Part shown: in pieces, positions 10,257-20,554 of the stretch | Layout: the number at the start of each line of letters is the position of its first letter | Position numbering within the stretch: the stretch's first letter is position 1 | Assembly (NCBI RefSeq): GCF_037126465.1 | Contig: NC_088201.1 | Span: 63,634,879 to 63,698,878 of the forward strand | Reading direction: 5' to 3' | Source of the DNA: Ornithodoros turicata | Lineage: Eukaryota > Arthropoda > Arachnida > Ixodida > Argasidae | DNA length: 64,000 nucleotides | Notes under the pieces: model-generated | The model's input: the letters and a program-made list of their open reading frames with translations, nothing else | What the model was told of the DNA's origin: nothing | Databases searched by the model: none | Position numbers and translations under genes: made by a program

Positions 10257-10262
10257 GAGGGC
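10257..10262. repeat. Target-site duplication GAGGGC (right)
   Basis: Second copy of the TSD of the Polinton-like element; the LINE resumes immediately after it. Confidence 0.88.
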
Positions 10263-11600
10263 AAGCAGTAATCCACATATACCACGATCTTCTAGTGTTT
10301 GTAGAAGTATGGAATGAACTAAAAGATCGAATCGTTCCGTGAAGTAAATGAAATTCCCGAGACTATACAACCTACGTTCAATGTTCCGCAATATCAACTA
10401 TTTCATTGTGAGAAGTGCATTTTGAGCAGTGCGGCGCTTTCGGAATCCAAACTGCATATCATTCTAGACAGAACGTAATAAGAAGAAAGCGTTTAGCCTT
10501 GAGTGTATGATAATCTCAAGTGGCTTAGAGAATACCGGCAAAACTGAAATGGGCCTATAGCTGGCCACAGATGAATGGTCTCCGCCATTGTGAATTAAAA
10601 CAACTATTGCTATTTTCATTTCATCGGGAAAGACTCCGCTTTCCAAGACTAGGTTGTATATGTGTGTGAGAACGGGAAAGAGAAACTATGACACACTTGA
10701 ATGGTAGAATCTGGAAATCATTGTAATGGCGGGACTCTCAGTTCTTCAGGCTTCTAAAGCAACCTCATCTTCTGTTAGTTAGTCTGGTTGGTTTGATCAT
10801 GCGAAATAATTCCGGGGTAATCCATGGCGTTCTTATACGACCGGGCTGTTTTACTGACTTTGTTGGGAATCTTGCTGAGAACAAGGGTTTAATTATTTTT
10901 AGGAAATTACCATAGCTATCATTTGGGTTGCTTGAGCGCAAATCTGGCTCCCAATCAATTCGATGAACCTCCTCTCTGAAGGCGTTTAGTTCCTCGGGTC
11001 GAGCAATTTGATGCAGCATCACATTTTTTCCTTTTGCTTTTCTATTTCATTTACAACAACGAAGACAGGCATGTGATCGCTGAGACTAGATGTCATGATG
11101 CCAGCAGTGATATCTAATGCATGGTTATTAGTAATGAAAAAATTCCGAGCTTGAGGGACATTGCTTATGATATCAATATTGAAATCTCCTGCAACGTAAG
11201 CAATACACTCAGACACAAAAACATGTTTCAGGTATAGTTCACAGTACTCAAGAAATTTCAACATATCACCCTTAGGTGGTCTATACACAACAGAAGGAAT
11301 AGTGGTTGCATATCTCACTGTAAGGATCTCAATATCTTCAGAAATGTAGGAAAACTGTTTCACAGTTATGGGCTGCAACGAATTTCTGATCAACATAGCA
11401 ACACCTCCGCCACGCTGGGTTGTGTGATCACAAGAAAAATGCATGTAGCATGGCAGAGTAACATAATCGCTATCGTATCTATACCATGTCTCGTAAACCA
11501 TTATAATGTCAAACTGGTGGTGAACGCCGTCCAGCCACAATGTTAGGTCATCTTGTTTATGATTGACTGCACATTAAAATGCAGAAGCTTTTTTCTGTCC
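10263..11600 (-). pseudogene. LINE endonuclease and upstream half of reverse transcriptase
   Basis: The minus strand encodes an APE-type endonuclease (11540-11019) with GGGVAMLIRNS, YRPP, AGDFNID and the terminal LSDHMPVFVVV block, a linker (11022-10765) with PWITPELF, and the start of the reverse transcriptase (10646-10397) with SYRPISVLPVFSKPLE. Several frameshifts and stops separate these parts. The enzyme is interrupted at 10262; its continuation is at 106-1. Domain order (endonuclease then RT) and motifs fit ORF2 of a Jockey/CR1/L2-group LINE, which inserts by target-primed reverse transcription. The 5' end lies near 11600-11650, with no recognisable ORF1. Confidence 0.85.
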
Positions 11601-11844
11601 AAGTTTACAAGAGACGTCATCTGCACTGTAATTAATACATTCAGAGCAAAATGAGGGAAATAAGGACGAAGGAAGGAATAATCCAATTTACTGTATCTTC
11701 AGGATGTCATCCTGATTTTGGATCAGCTATTGGTTACCTCTAGCAGCATTTTAAAGTCAGCGCACAAGTGTTCATTCACGAAGATAGGCTTGGAAGTTGG
11801 CAAACCAAGGTGGCAACACTTCATTCATTTCTTGCTAGCTTTAC
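11601..11844. other. No gene recognised upstream of LINE fragment
   Basis: No coding or repeat signal I can name between the LINE 5' end and the dispersed repeat that starts near 11845. Confidence 0.4.
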
Positions 11845-12010
11845 CCAGTAAACCATAGTCGTCTAAGTGATGTCCACCTGACATCCCAAATTGGATGTTT
11901 GGATATCCCATGGATCGCTGCACAGAGCTCGTAGAAGTCGCATGTACGTCCTGGCGACTATGGTTTGTTCCACTTTTTCCACATTCGACGAACGTCCCAG
12001 AGACGCAACT
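11845..12010. repeat. Second copy of the CCCAGTA...CCATAG dispersed repeat
   Basis: Related to 1183-1335. Block order is preserved (CCCAGTAAACCATAG, ATGTCC, GGATATCC, CATGG). Identity of the family is unknown. Confidence 0.45.
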
Positions 12011-12099
12011 TCGGGATATTTAGATAATCAGAGGATGTTCTCAAATCTGCACGTATTATTGCTATAAATGTGTTCTTTCAGAAATGTGCTATACTACGC

Positions 12100-12560
12100 A
12101 GTGGGGTGCCAAATATTCTCATAAGATATGTAACAATATTTTTTATTTCAAGGCTACATTATTGCTATGCTTTTGGCACCATAAGCGTATTGTAGTGCGG
12201 TAAATGGCAACCCAGCGGCCTTTCGGCCATAATCCAAGACGAATGCAGACCGCGCGTTAATAAATGTGCTTTCGCCTTTCACCATATGAGACGCAGGCTC
12301 CATTTTTGGCCCCTCCACCGCGTACGCGGATTTCAAGAGATACCAGAGCGACCATATACTGAAATACAAATTGTTAAAGTACGTTCATCAAGTGTAGTGT
12401 GGCGTATCACGTTTCCAACGATGACAACGTCTTTGCAGTTAGCTTGTGAGTCTGCAAATGACGTCAGCGTATACCTGCGAACATTCCTGACACCCCATCC
12501 TGGCAAATATAGTGTTTGATTTCCTCAACTTACCCATAGGGTGGGGTAAGTTGATGAAAA
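12100..12560 (-). repeat. Repeat with a conserved unknown minus-strand ORF
   Basis: The segment is about 90% similar to 38935-39395. Both encode a short minus-strand reading frame (12369-12154) starting MYFSIWSLWYLLKS and containing VKGES and NARSAFVLDYGRK. I do not recognise the family. It lies next to Harbinger transposase fragments in both copies, so it may be another exon or the second protein of the same element (inference). A small palindrome, CAACTTACCC...GGGTAAGTTG, is centred near 12535 and is retained in the other copy. Confidence 0.5.
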
Positions 12561-13214
12561 TATGTAGCATGTCATTTTTGGCTCGTACGAAATAAATATC
12601 TGGTATAGCACCACAGTAATTTGTGGATCATTTCTCAAAGGTTTGGGGATTCAGTTAACGAATTATGGTACAATTTAGGCGATTATTCTGACTGCTATTA
12701 GCAAGCTAGTTCAACTGTCTTCAACATAGACCACCTTGCCCTACTTATTGCACAATATTACATTATTTTACATTATTCCACTACGTTGCGTTACTTTGAT
12801 GTGCTTAAATATTACACTTGAAATGAAAATGGAGGGAATAATGGTGTGCATATCAGCGCCATGTCGGTGCACAGGGTGTGGTCCGCTGAAGTCGCAGATG
12901 ATCCCATTGGTACACATAACTGCACTAGTTATTTAAGGGCATGGGCCCTTTTGTGGCCAGAGAAATAAATTCTGTGATTAGTAGACGGCCAACAAATTGG
13001 CCTCGCCGTGCCATCGACGAAGCCCCAGCATCCCCCCCCCCCCCCCCGTGCTTCCAGTCACTATGATGAAGTATGCAAATTCGCTGCAGTAGCCTACAGT
13101 GTACTAGAAATTGTCATCGAGTAGTCCGATTTGGTTGTCTTGGCATAAGCTATAAACCCAGAAATTGCCTACACACGGATTCATATTGCAGATCATTGCT
13201 GGCAACTTTCGATA
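12561..13214. other. No gene seen; C15 homopolymer
   Basis: AT-rich spacer with ATTACATTATT-like repeats near 12757 and a run of 15 C at about 13033. This stretch is absent from the paralogous segment at 38935-39640. Confidence 0.5.
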
Positions 13215-13645
13215 TCAGAAACCTTCACAAACAGAAAGTTTCCAACCTCTTTGGTTAAGTAAGACGCAGATGCTCTCCTGAGAAAATCTGACCGGGCTGT
13301 CCACACTGAGCCACCGGTGAGCTATAAGATTAAGAAGATGCACGAATGTGTTTTCTATATGGCGAAAAAGCACTCCCACAATTCTGGACATCGATGAGTC
13401 GTAGCGGCTAAAGCGAGGTTCAAGGTTCCACCACCTAGGGTAGGGGCGGCGTACGCCCATCAGGAAGCTTTCTCCTCCAGACACCTTCACATCCTGACTG
13501 CTTGTAATCGTGTCTGGGACAAGAAGTGAAGTTTTCAACGTGTCCAGGTGGTCCTTCACAAAGCGGAACATTCTCTGGCACTCTTCGTCACCCAGGAGAT
13601 TTACGTCGAGTAGCCCGCCGCCCGATTTATATTGGCGTGGGGCAG
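13215..13645 (-). pseudogene. PIF/Harbinger transposase N-terminal fragment
   Basis: The minus strand encodes FRFVKDHLDTL, a QDVKVSGGESFL segment, a YPRWWNLEPRFSR segment and MSRIVGVLF...LLNLIAHRWLS. This order (FRF...L / G.E.FL / RR.YP / F.R....MS.I) matches the N-terminal part of HARBI1-like transposases in arthropods. The catalytic DDE part is not present. A second copy of about 215 bp is at 39430-39640. The open frame continues upstream into SINE-derived sequence, which is not part of the gene. Confidence 0.7.
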
Positions 13646-13760
13646 GCTCGTCGCAATTTTTTGCCCAAGACTTTTCAGACGAATGTCGGCGCAGTTCCCC
13701 CTGAAGTCGACCCAGGACGCATACTAACCCCCCTGTCGCCCACTCTTTCCTGCTCACCTC
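13640..13760 (+). mobile_element. SINE fragment (3' body)
   Basis: Contains CAGACGAATGTCGGCGCAG and GAAGTCGACCCAGGACGCA, the same blocks in the same order as the full SINE at 20749-21003. The tRNA-like head and the CAC tail are missing. Confidence 0.7.
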
Positions 13761-13830
13761 TCTCCATCTGTCCACATCTGTACGCTGCTCATAGCCGCAG
13801 TTCCTTCGCGAGCACGGAATAAAAAAAAAT

Positions 13831-13911
13831 AAAAGCGATAAAAGCGCACCCAAAATTACAAGGACGATGCAAACACTTAACATTTTGTGTGCGCTTTTAT
13901 CACTTTTAATA
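13831..13911. repeat. Inverted repeat, AAAAGCGATAAAAGCGCAC arms
   Basis: Left arm AAAAGCGATAAAAGCGCAC pairs with GTGCGCTTTTATCACTTTT; the loop is about 40 nt. It could be the core of a small foldback element; function unknown. Confidence 0.6.
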
Positions 13912-14143
13912 TAAATGCGTACCAACAAGCGCAGAGGAAGTCTTTGCATAACAGCGCAGATCAGGATGATGGAATGGCTGATCCAGCTCATCATCGCAAC
14001 ACTGAAAAGAAGGACATGACAGGGAATCCCTGCACCGCCAAAGGCCATAGAAATCGTTCGTGTGGAAGTCGGCATTCCTTCCTTCGGTATCCCGCAGGTG
14101 AACCGTAAGACAAGTTTGGTTATTTTTTGTTACTGAAGGAAAC

Positions 14144-15148
14144 TGTAGTAGACTGACGAAGATGAGACGCGCGCGGCTGCGTGGATCAGCGGTTCGACTG
14201 GGATAGTTAGTTAGTCTACGTCCGGCGTCAGCCGAATAAAGACGTTTGTTGCTTCGATCTTTGCACAGTATTACAGTAAGGCCATCTCCGACCAACGATC
14301 CGCTACCGTGGCCAGAAGCAGTCACGACGGCTACACCGGAACAAGTCCAGGAACATGACGCGCCACAAGCACCCAGATACCCCCGACGGGTGCGCAAACG
14401 TCCAGCCTGGTACGTCCCATCATGAGAGGAGGGGTGTAGTACAGGGTGTGTGCAGAAAAACGTGACCCGCATTTAGGCACATAGCTTGTTGCCTACCTAA
14501 CTAACGAACTTCCGGTGGCGCACGATGGCGCATTTATGCGTGCGAAATCTGTAGAAAAATTGTGGAAGCCATACTCACCTTAAAAAATGAACGGAACAAC
14601 GAAAACTTCGGCTTCCGTGCATCAGAATAGGGCAACATGGTGGACATCAGGGTGTATGTGAAAGGGCAACACGGTGCACGTAGGAGAGTTGTGTTCAGGT
14701 ACCGTTAGGGGAGCTATCGGTGCATAAATCGAAACGATGTCCCACATGGATGCTAATCGGCAGTACCCCTAGCGGTGCCTGCACATAACTCTCATGAGAC
14801 CGAAATGCACTACATGCACTGTCATGACCGCCCTATTCTAATGCATGGAAGCCCATGTTTTCGCCCTCTGTTTATTTTTTTACACTGAGTATGGCTTCCA
14901 GGATTTTTTTGTAGCTTTCGCACGCATAAATACGCCGTCGTGCGCCACCGGAAGTTCCTCGGCTAAGTAGACAACGAGTTACATGTAAAAATGCGGGCCA
15001 TGTTTTTCTGCACACACCCTGTAGACTGACGAAGATCAGACGCGCGCGGCTGCGTGGATCAGCTGTTCGACTGGGATAGTTAGTTAGTCTACGTCCAGCG
15101 TCAGCCGAATAAAGACGTTTGTTGCTTCGGTCTTCGTACAGTATTACA
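14144..15148 (+). mobile_element. 423-bp LTR mini-element (TRIM-like), with nested MITE
   Basis: Two 132-bp LTRs (14144-14275; 14435-15148 once the 580-bp MITE plus TA is removed) begin TGTAGTAG, end ATTACA and are flanked by GAAAC at 14139-14143 and 15149-15153, a 5-bp TSD. Each LTR contains AATAAA. The 159-bp interior encodes what looks like a pol C-terminus (PRYPRRVRKRPAWYVPS then stop) and a purine tract GAGAGGAGGGG just before the 3' LTR. There is no gag or RT, and I see no clear primer-binding site, so it is an internally deleted retrotransposon. Confidence 0.85.
14442..15021. mobile_element. 580-bp palindromic Tc1/mariner-type MITE
   Basis: Both ends read CAGGGTGTGTGCAGAAAAAC inward, and the inverted arms continue for over 100 bp (GAACTTCCGGTGGCGCACGA in the left arm, its near complement in the right). 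A TA duplication flanks it (14440-14441, 15022-15023). It lies in the 3' LTR of the mini-element, so it is younger than that insertion. Inner parts are also partly symmetrical. Confidence 0.9.
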
Positions 15149-15153
15149 GAAAC

Positions 15154-15626
15154 AATATAGGTTTAGCGCGTGAAGTGCATTGCAAGTCACTCTCTATGAC
15201 GTTTGGGGCGTTTCATAAAGCGGTGTGATGCCGCAGTTTGTACCTTTCGGAAACCGCTAATCAAATTATATGAGCCCATTATGCTAGTTGTCTCATGTCC
15301 CAGCTATTCATTCATTATGATCTACGTGACACGTGTGTTTTGGTGTTCAAACAGCAAATCAGCGTAGATTGCCTATTCATAAACAGTAATTTTCGTCCAG
15401 AGTTATGCATGATCACTACACCGTCCTTTTTTTCTGTCTTTAGTGCCCCCGCAGCCATCGGGGACAACGACATGCCTGGCTCAGCTGTTTTCGAAACCTT
15501 CACCTGTAGATACTGCATGTGCGGTTTCCTTGTACGGTTTCCTTGTACTGTTCTTCAGTGTTGAAACACCTATAGCTCCAGGGACAAATAAACTTGCACC
15601 GCCATCGCTCTTCCTTCCTCTACTTT
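15154..15626. other. No gene recognised
   Basis: Unique-looking spacer. A small direct repeat GGTTTCCTTGTAC occurs near 15523-15550. No coding family recognised. Confidence 0.4.
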
Positions 15627-16390
15627 AGAACAACAGGTACGTACCTTCAGTACGTTCTCAAAATACTTTTTCCAGTATTTTAGTACTCTACTCCATGCTT
15701 TTTGATACGAGTATTTTTAAAGTATATAAAATACCTTTTCAGTATTTGCTACTGAGTACTCAAAATACTTTCCTACCTCTTCAAGCTGTATCCAGCACAC
15801 TTCCCCGCCGTGTCCACATTTTCAATCTCGGTTGAACATCCCCTTTTTTTTTCTTTTTGGGGAATTCGCGCATCTGTCATTTATACTCTTGTACAATAAG
15901 CTGATCCCACGCTTGGCCTTCCTCGTCAATAGCCCGAGCCCTTCGTCTGAAAACGGTTCCTGTTCATATTGCCAGGTGAATCCCCAGGGGTTAGGTTAAA
16001 GAGAATCCCTGCATTTATTTCTTGGTCACCAAAGCAACAAACACGCACCAGAAGTGGAAACAAACGAGCTAACGTACAGAAAGGATTACGAAGTTTTGGG
16101 CCAGAACATATCACCAAAGTTTTCCAAACATTACTTGACTAGTAAAAGATATGCTTCAGTGAAACCGATGAAGTTTATTCCTTTCTTTCGTACGTTCAGA
16201 ATACGCGTTTCACTTGCTGCTAGTACTAAAGTTCTTTAAAGAGTGCCTTAAATACTTCTTAGAGCATTTAGTACTCTACTCAAATTACTATCACTTTTGA
16301 GTATTTAGTATCTCATAGTAAATACTCACGCGGAGTATTTAGTATCTCATTTTAAATACTTCATATTTTGCAGTATTTTGTACACGTCTA
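15627..16390. repeat. AGTATTT-rich repeat (hAT-like organisation)
   Basis: Both edges (about 15640-15780 and 16230-16385) are dense in AGTATTT/AAATACT units, while the middle is ordinary sequence. This mirrors the subterminal organisation of the hAT element at 8287-9094, but I cannot find a clean TIR or TSD. Copies: 47697-48415, and right halves at about 25200-25405 and 56790-56995. The left edge coincides with the start of the 32-kb duplication. Confidence 0.6.
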
Positions 16391-16475
16391 CGTGCCGAAA
16401 AAACAGACGAAGCTGTAACGACAAAAAAACATGGAAACCAAGCGAACTGGTGGCTGATATCCATGAGAAAAACCT

Positions 16476-16577
16476 GAGACTAGGGAAAATAAATAAAAAG
16501 ACGCACAGAGACACAAGCCTCAGAACCGACACATACTTGTGTCTGTGTGCGTATTTTTATTCATTTCCCCTAGTCTC
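16476..16577. repeat. Long imperfect hairpin, 42-bp arms
   Basis: GAGACTAGGGAAAATAAAT... pairs with ...ATTTCCCCTAGTCTC; the inner arms are ACACAAG and CTTGTGT and the loop is about 18 nt. Conserved in three other copies (about 25516-25617, 48520-48620, 57109-57208). The outer motif GAGACTAGGGAA is also found at the Penelope fragment end near 39666. Confidence 0.8.
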
Positions 16578-16730
16578 GAGCAGTCTCCGAGCACTCTCCG
16601 GTTTTTGTCATGGAGGCGAAGCTGACAGTGCGATGGCAGACAGGGCAGACGACGACAAGCTCAACCCCGACGCCACCACAAACCCGAGGAGAGAACGAAA
16701 ACGAGGCCAAACGGGCATGCGCAGTTCAGC

Positions 16731-17651
16731 CAGGCGCCCACAGCTCCCCATAGAGCCCATAGTTTGAGATAATTCAGGCGACACTGGACATACTACCAAT
16801 GAAAATGCGTCGTGATGCCTAGCAGCCAACCAATCAGCAACCTCTCAGTTTGGCTCGGCTTTCGGCCGGCCCTGGCTGCCATTGACTTCTACTGGTTTTC
16901 ATACCTGGCGCCCGTTATTCCAAAATAACTACGACATTTTTGATAGGCGAAATACATATTTATTGATACAACGTATAAACTCAAATGCTTGACTCATATA
17001 TTCACCGTGCGTACAGGATGTTTCGTTCCTTGAATAGACAGCAACCAAACCAAGTTCGAACTTGCAAAGCACACATACAGTCTACTTCTGGAGGCGAGCG
17101 AAGTCCACGAGTGCGTGCGTTTCACAGATGAGCATCTTCTTCTCATTCTCTCGATGCACCGTAGGTCACACAGTGCGGGTCACACAGTCACGGGAAGTAC
17201 TTTTGTCGTTACGAACACTCTCTTCTTAGTCACTGTATTTGAAAATGCGACAGCGCTCGAAAATGTTCCTCAGGCGTCAGCTCACCAGTTCCGACCCGGC
17301 AAGAATGTCCGTAGGTTGACACTTTATCGGAGATCAGTACATGGCCAGAGTCACTATAGCTCACGAACAAACCCGCGCGTACACTTCCTCTTTGGTCGTT
17401 GTGGTCAACCGACATCGGCGAGCCGCGGAGACGCAGCGACCTTGCTTGGAGCTGCCCGCCTGGCCGACTGCCGAGACTGCCCGCGAAAAGCGAGCTGTCA
17501 GATATTTCGAAACTTTATCAACCAATCCCGGAGCGCGCATCCTCCTTCGGCCAATGGGCATCCGTCATGATGCCTGACGATGTAATACCACGTGACTGTG
17601 ACGTGATTTTATTTTTCTACTGCCGCAAATGCGGGGAGCTGTGGAGGCCTG
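16731..17651. mobile_element. 921-bp hAT-like non-autonomous element, copy-specific
   Basis: Ends are CAGGCGCCCACAGCTCCCC and, in reverse complement, CAGGCCTCCACAGCTCCCC. The direct repeat GTTCAGC flanks it (16724-16730 and 17652-17658); the exact TSD is 7-8 bp. The paralogue at about 48738-48760 and the diverged copy at about 25730 lack it. The interior has no recognisable transposase. Confidence 0.8.
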
Positions 17652-18416
17652 GTTCAGCCACGCTTTTTCCCGCGTTGCGTTCGCGGGAGCTCTGTGAGCG
17701 GCTCCTGAAGATCACGTGGTTCTGGTGGTTTGGTTTGAGGCGGTTTGGGGCACTTCGCAGTTCGGTTGGTTTGGTCTGGCTGGTTTCGTGGTTTGTGGGG
17801 AGCCGGGCAGCCCGCCATTTTCCCTGGGCATTGCGCGGCGAGCGGTGGTGCAAAAGCCGGGCGGGAGCATTCTTTCCATTGTAGGTACGTGTACTGTGTA
17901 GTTGTACGTGTTCTGTCGTTGTGGCAGTTCAATTCATATGCTTTTGGGAAAAGGAGGATTCTATTACGGTCGTGCATGCACTGCCATGCTGTTACCCATC
18001 ACAAGCCGTGCTTGCCTAGTCAGGTTTACGCCAACCGTGGTTAATACGGTGGCCACAGTTGCGTTCCCGCTGTTCTCTGGCAAACCGTAGTTACCTGTAA
18101 TCTTCGCCCGTACGCCATGCACTGCCATTACGTACTCGGATCATTGTTTTTAATTGTTTTCACTTCGAGATTCGACTTTTCTGAATTTTTCTGTTCTCGT
18201 ATCATTTTATCACCCAGGTACTCAGACACGCAGCAAGTACGACGTCGTCAGGATTGGATGCTACCCACTGGGAGGAGTCTTGTGCCACCTTCGACTCACT
18301 TTGTTATCGAGGCGTTCTCCGAGGTTTCCCAGCTTGCCATAGCCTGGACCTGGCATAGCTGGGAGGGGTACCAGGTTTTGGATGCACACAAAACACGCCT
18401 ATTAAGGCTGCATATT

Positions 18417-18457
18417 GTCACCGAATAAGGTTCGCTTAGCGAAGCTTATTTAGTGAC
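18417..18457. repeat. 41-nt conserved hairpin in unit X
   Basis: GTCAC pairs with GTGAC at the base, and AATAAGGTTCGCT pairs with AGCGAAGCTTATT above it, leaving almost no loop. The hairpin is identical in three copies (also 26493-26533 and 49512-49552) and has lost one T in the fourth (58082-58121), although surrounding sequence varies. Role unknown. Confidence 0.8.
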
Positions 18458-18901
18458 CCACAGTGACCGAAGAGGCACTACTATACACTACACAGGTGTG
18501 GGAGAAGGGAGGGGGGGGGGACATTCCGATTTTAGCTTTGGTTTGTTAGGTATGTGTCGCGCCGCAGTGCTCGGTATGCACTCCCAGCCAACGGTGGCTT
18601 TCGCGTTCCGACTGGTTAAGGGGGGGGGGGGGGGGTCGTATAAGATGTCTTTCAGGTTTCCCGATGACATCGAGACTCTGTTACACAGTGGCTTTGGGAT
18701 CTTCATGGTGTGGATTGAAGCAGACATTCCTCGAGTCCCACTACTGCCTGCCTAGCTGCCACATGGTTCGAGGCATTTTGAGTGGTATATCTCTCGTTAC
18801 TTTTAATTTTCTTTTGTCATGCACGTGTTTCTGTATACCTAGAGGTTCCTGGATGCATTCACGTTGTGTGATCATAACAGCAATGTTTGGCAACTTCCAG
18901 G

Positions 18902-18929
18902 CCCGCTATTCTAAGAACCACTTAGCGGG
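18902..18929. repeat. Short hairpin CCCGCTA...TAGCGGG
   Basis: A 7-bp GC-rich stem with a 14-nt loop, retained in the other copies of unit X (about 26979, 50537); one arm base is lost in the low-quality copy near 58570. Confidence 0.65.
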
Positions 18930-19140
18930 TTAACGGAAGCCACGTTGCCATACAAGCATTTATCCTTCAACATTATGTTTTGTCGAGTTGTTTTTCCAGG
19001 TATGCTGCCCTCTTCTGCAGTGTAGACCAGCACAATCAAGATCATTGACAGCCTTTCCAAACAGATGACCAATACTTTTGATTGTCAAGATCAACCCGTT
19101 CCTTTGAAATGTTGCTTTTAGTTCAATAAAACCTCCGCTT

Positions 19141-20264
19141 ATTGTTTCACCATCAACTTGTCTTTTTCCTATTTCTACCTATATTGGGTGGGCGCTTTCA
19201 CATTTCTGTAGCTCGCGTGCCGTGACTGCTTTGGAACGATGTACTGTTTGACACACGGTTGTCAAAAATATCCAGCCCGTGGCCCAGCAGTCCCGTATCT
19301 GCGATGTCGTGTAGGATGGAACTAGGATCATGTCGAGATGAGGCACTGGCTAGCACCTGAGTTGGCTTGAAAAAATATTTTTGGAGGCAGAAAATGGTGT
19401 GGTTAAATGAAATTCGCTTTCAAAACTTTGTGGCGAGACAGCAGTGATAAGTTTGGGACGGTAGTATCAGGGAAACATTCACACGCGGACGCGCTAACTG
19501 CGTTCGCACGTCTTTCCGGAATCGGTGCCTCGTCACTTACTTCGTTTCTCCCTTTCCCCTGCTCCTTCCCCTCGCAGCTCTACGCAAACCTTGCAATGAG
19601 AGCGAGACTGCAGGCTGTGATTCGTTCCTGACGGTATGTTCGGACTCCAGTCCGCGCTCTCGGTGTTGCGCATGGTGAAAAGTGTGTTGCACGTTGTGCA
19701 CTTCGCGTGGCGGTCAGGAGCTGTTTATGAGGGGATGTTTGAATTTCTGTTGTGCTGATGCTGGCGTAAAGCGTCAAAGAAAAGCTTGAAAGTTGCTACA
19801 GATGCCAGCGAAATGAAGGATGGGGAAGAAAATTATGATATTTTAAAGGGGGTGCTCAGTGAACGCTAATATTTGCTGCTGGAGAACAGCACTAGACATT
19901 CGGGACCTTCTGCTGGTGTGTGTGTGCGAGGCGAAGTATGAAAGGTTACTTATGTTATGAGTTCCATTGCTTCCATCGCTCGCGAGCCAACGAGGGGCGG
20001 AGCTCTCGTTAACACGAGCACGTGACGCGCTTTTTTCGTTAATGGGACAAAGGCGTAATCTCTTCCTGGCGTAACGACCGACGGCGTCGTCTGCCTAACG
20101 AATGTGTTCACGTGCTCACAAGCTTCATCGCCTACATGGCTCATGATATAAGGAAGCGCGAGGCACTCGGGACCTCGAGCACGTGGTGTATGACGCGCTC
20201 TTTTCGTTAAAGTGACAGGAGCGTAATCTCTCGGTCCAGTTACGATCGAATGAGATCGTTTGCA
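19141..20264. other. Repeat-unit DNA without a recognised gene
   Basis: Nearly identical to 50780-51900. Contains two degenerate direct repeats around 20014-20065 and 20178-20236 (CGAGCACGTG...GACGCGCT...TTTTCGTTAA...GCGTAATCTCT). Reading frames here are conserved only because the duplication is recent. Confidence 0.5.
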
Positions 20265-20290
20265 TAACGAGTGGGTAGACCCACTCGTTA
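20265..20290. repeat. Perfect 12-bp-arm palindrome
   Basis: TAACGAGTGGGT and ACCCACTCGTTA separated by AG. The copy at about 51896-51921 has the same arms and AA in the centre. Confidence 0.85.
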
Positions 20291-20554
20291 GAGTGTGAAA
20301 CGTCTTCATTGGAGGTTTGCAGAAACGAACATGTATTGCTCCACGACTGTGTACAAAGTGACATGCTCCCCCTTTCATCGTATTTACACCAGTGGTTACA
20401 TGAGGGCTGTGAGATATTCTCGAGAAGACGCAGATGAAGACGAAGAAGTGACAACGACAAGCCATAGACAAACCATGCGAGCTATCCAAACAAAATTAAA
20501 CAACCTCATTGGTCGAAAAGATTGCAGCCTCGTTGGCAGCTGTAGGTCGTTCAG

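Larger units (their letters stand above)
17660..19140 (+). other. Unidentified repeat unit X, first copy (transcript-like)
   Basis: Present four times: here, 25740-27210, 48755-50780 and 57330-58805. Exon-like signals recur: a donor (CCATTGTAG/GTACGTG, near 17885), an acceptor (TTTATCACCCAG, 18214), a possible acceptor before TTTCCCGATGACATCGAGAC (18657) and an AATAAA at 19124-19129. A conserved short reading frame covers 18657-18755 (DIETLLHSGFGI, WIEADIPRVPLLPA). No protein family is recognised, and G-runs (12-17 G) interrupt the frame upstream. It may be a decayed gene duplicated with the repeats, or the body of an unknown element. Confidence 0.45.

Noticed and set aside
13906..14472. 188-codon minus-strand frame
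   Set aside because: It crosses an LTR boundary, the LTR mini-element and its flank; a product of chance openness.
16608..18044. Overlapping open frames on both strands that recur near 48.6-49.1 kb
   Set aside because: They recur only because the DNA is duplicated. The translations are rich in Trp/Gly/Phe or Pro, as expected for GGTTTGG-type repeats, and match no family.
19950..20489. 179-codon minus-strand frame conserved near 51.6-52.1 kb
   Set aside because: Conserved only between recent duplicates; overlapping frames on both strands are equally open, and no domain is recognisable.
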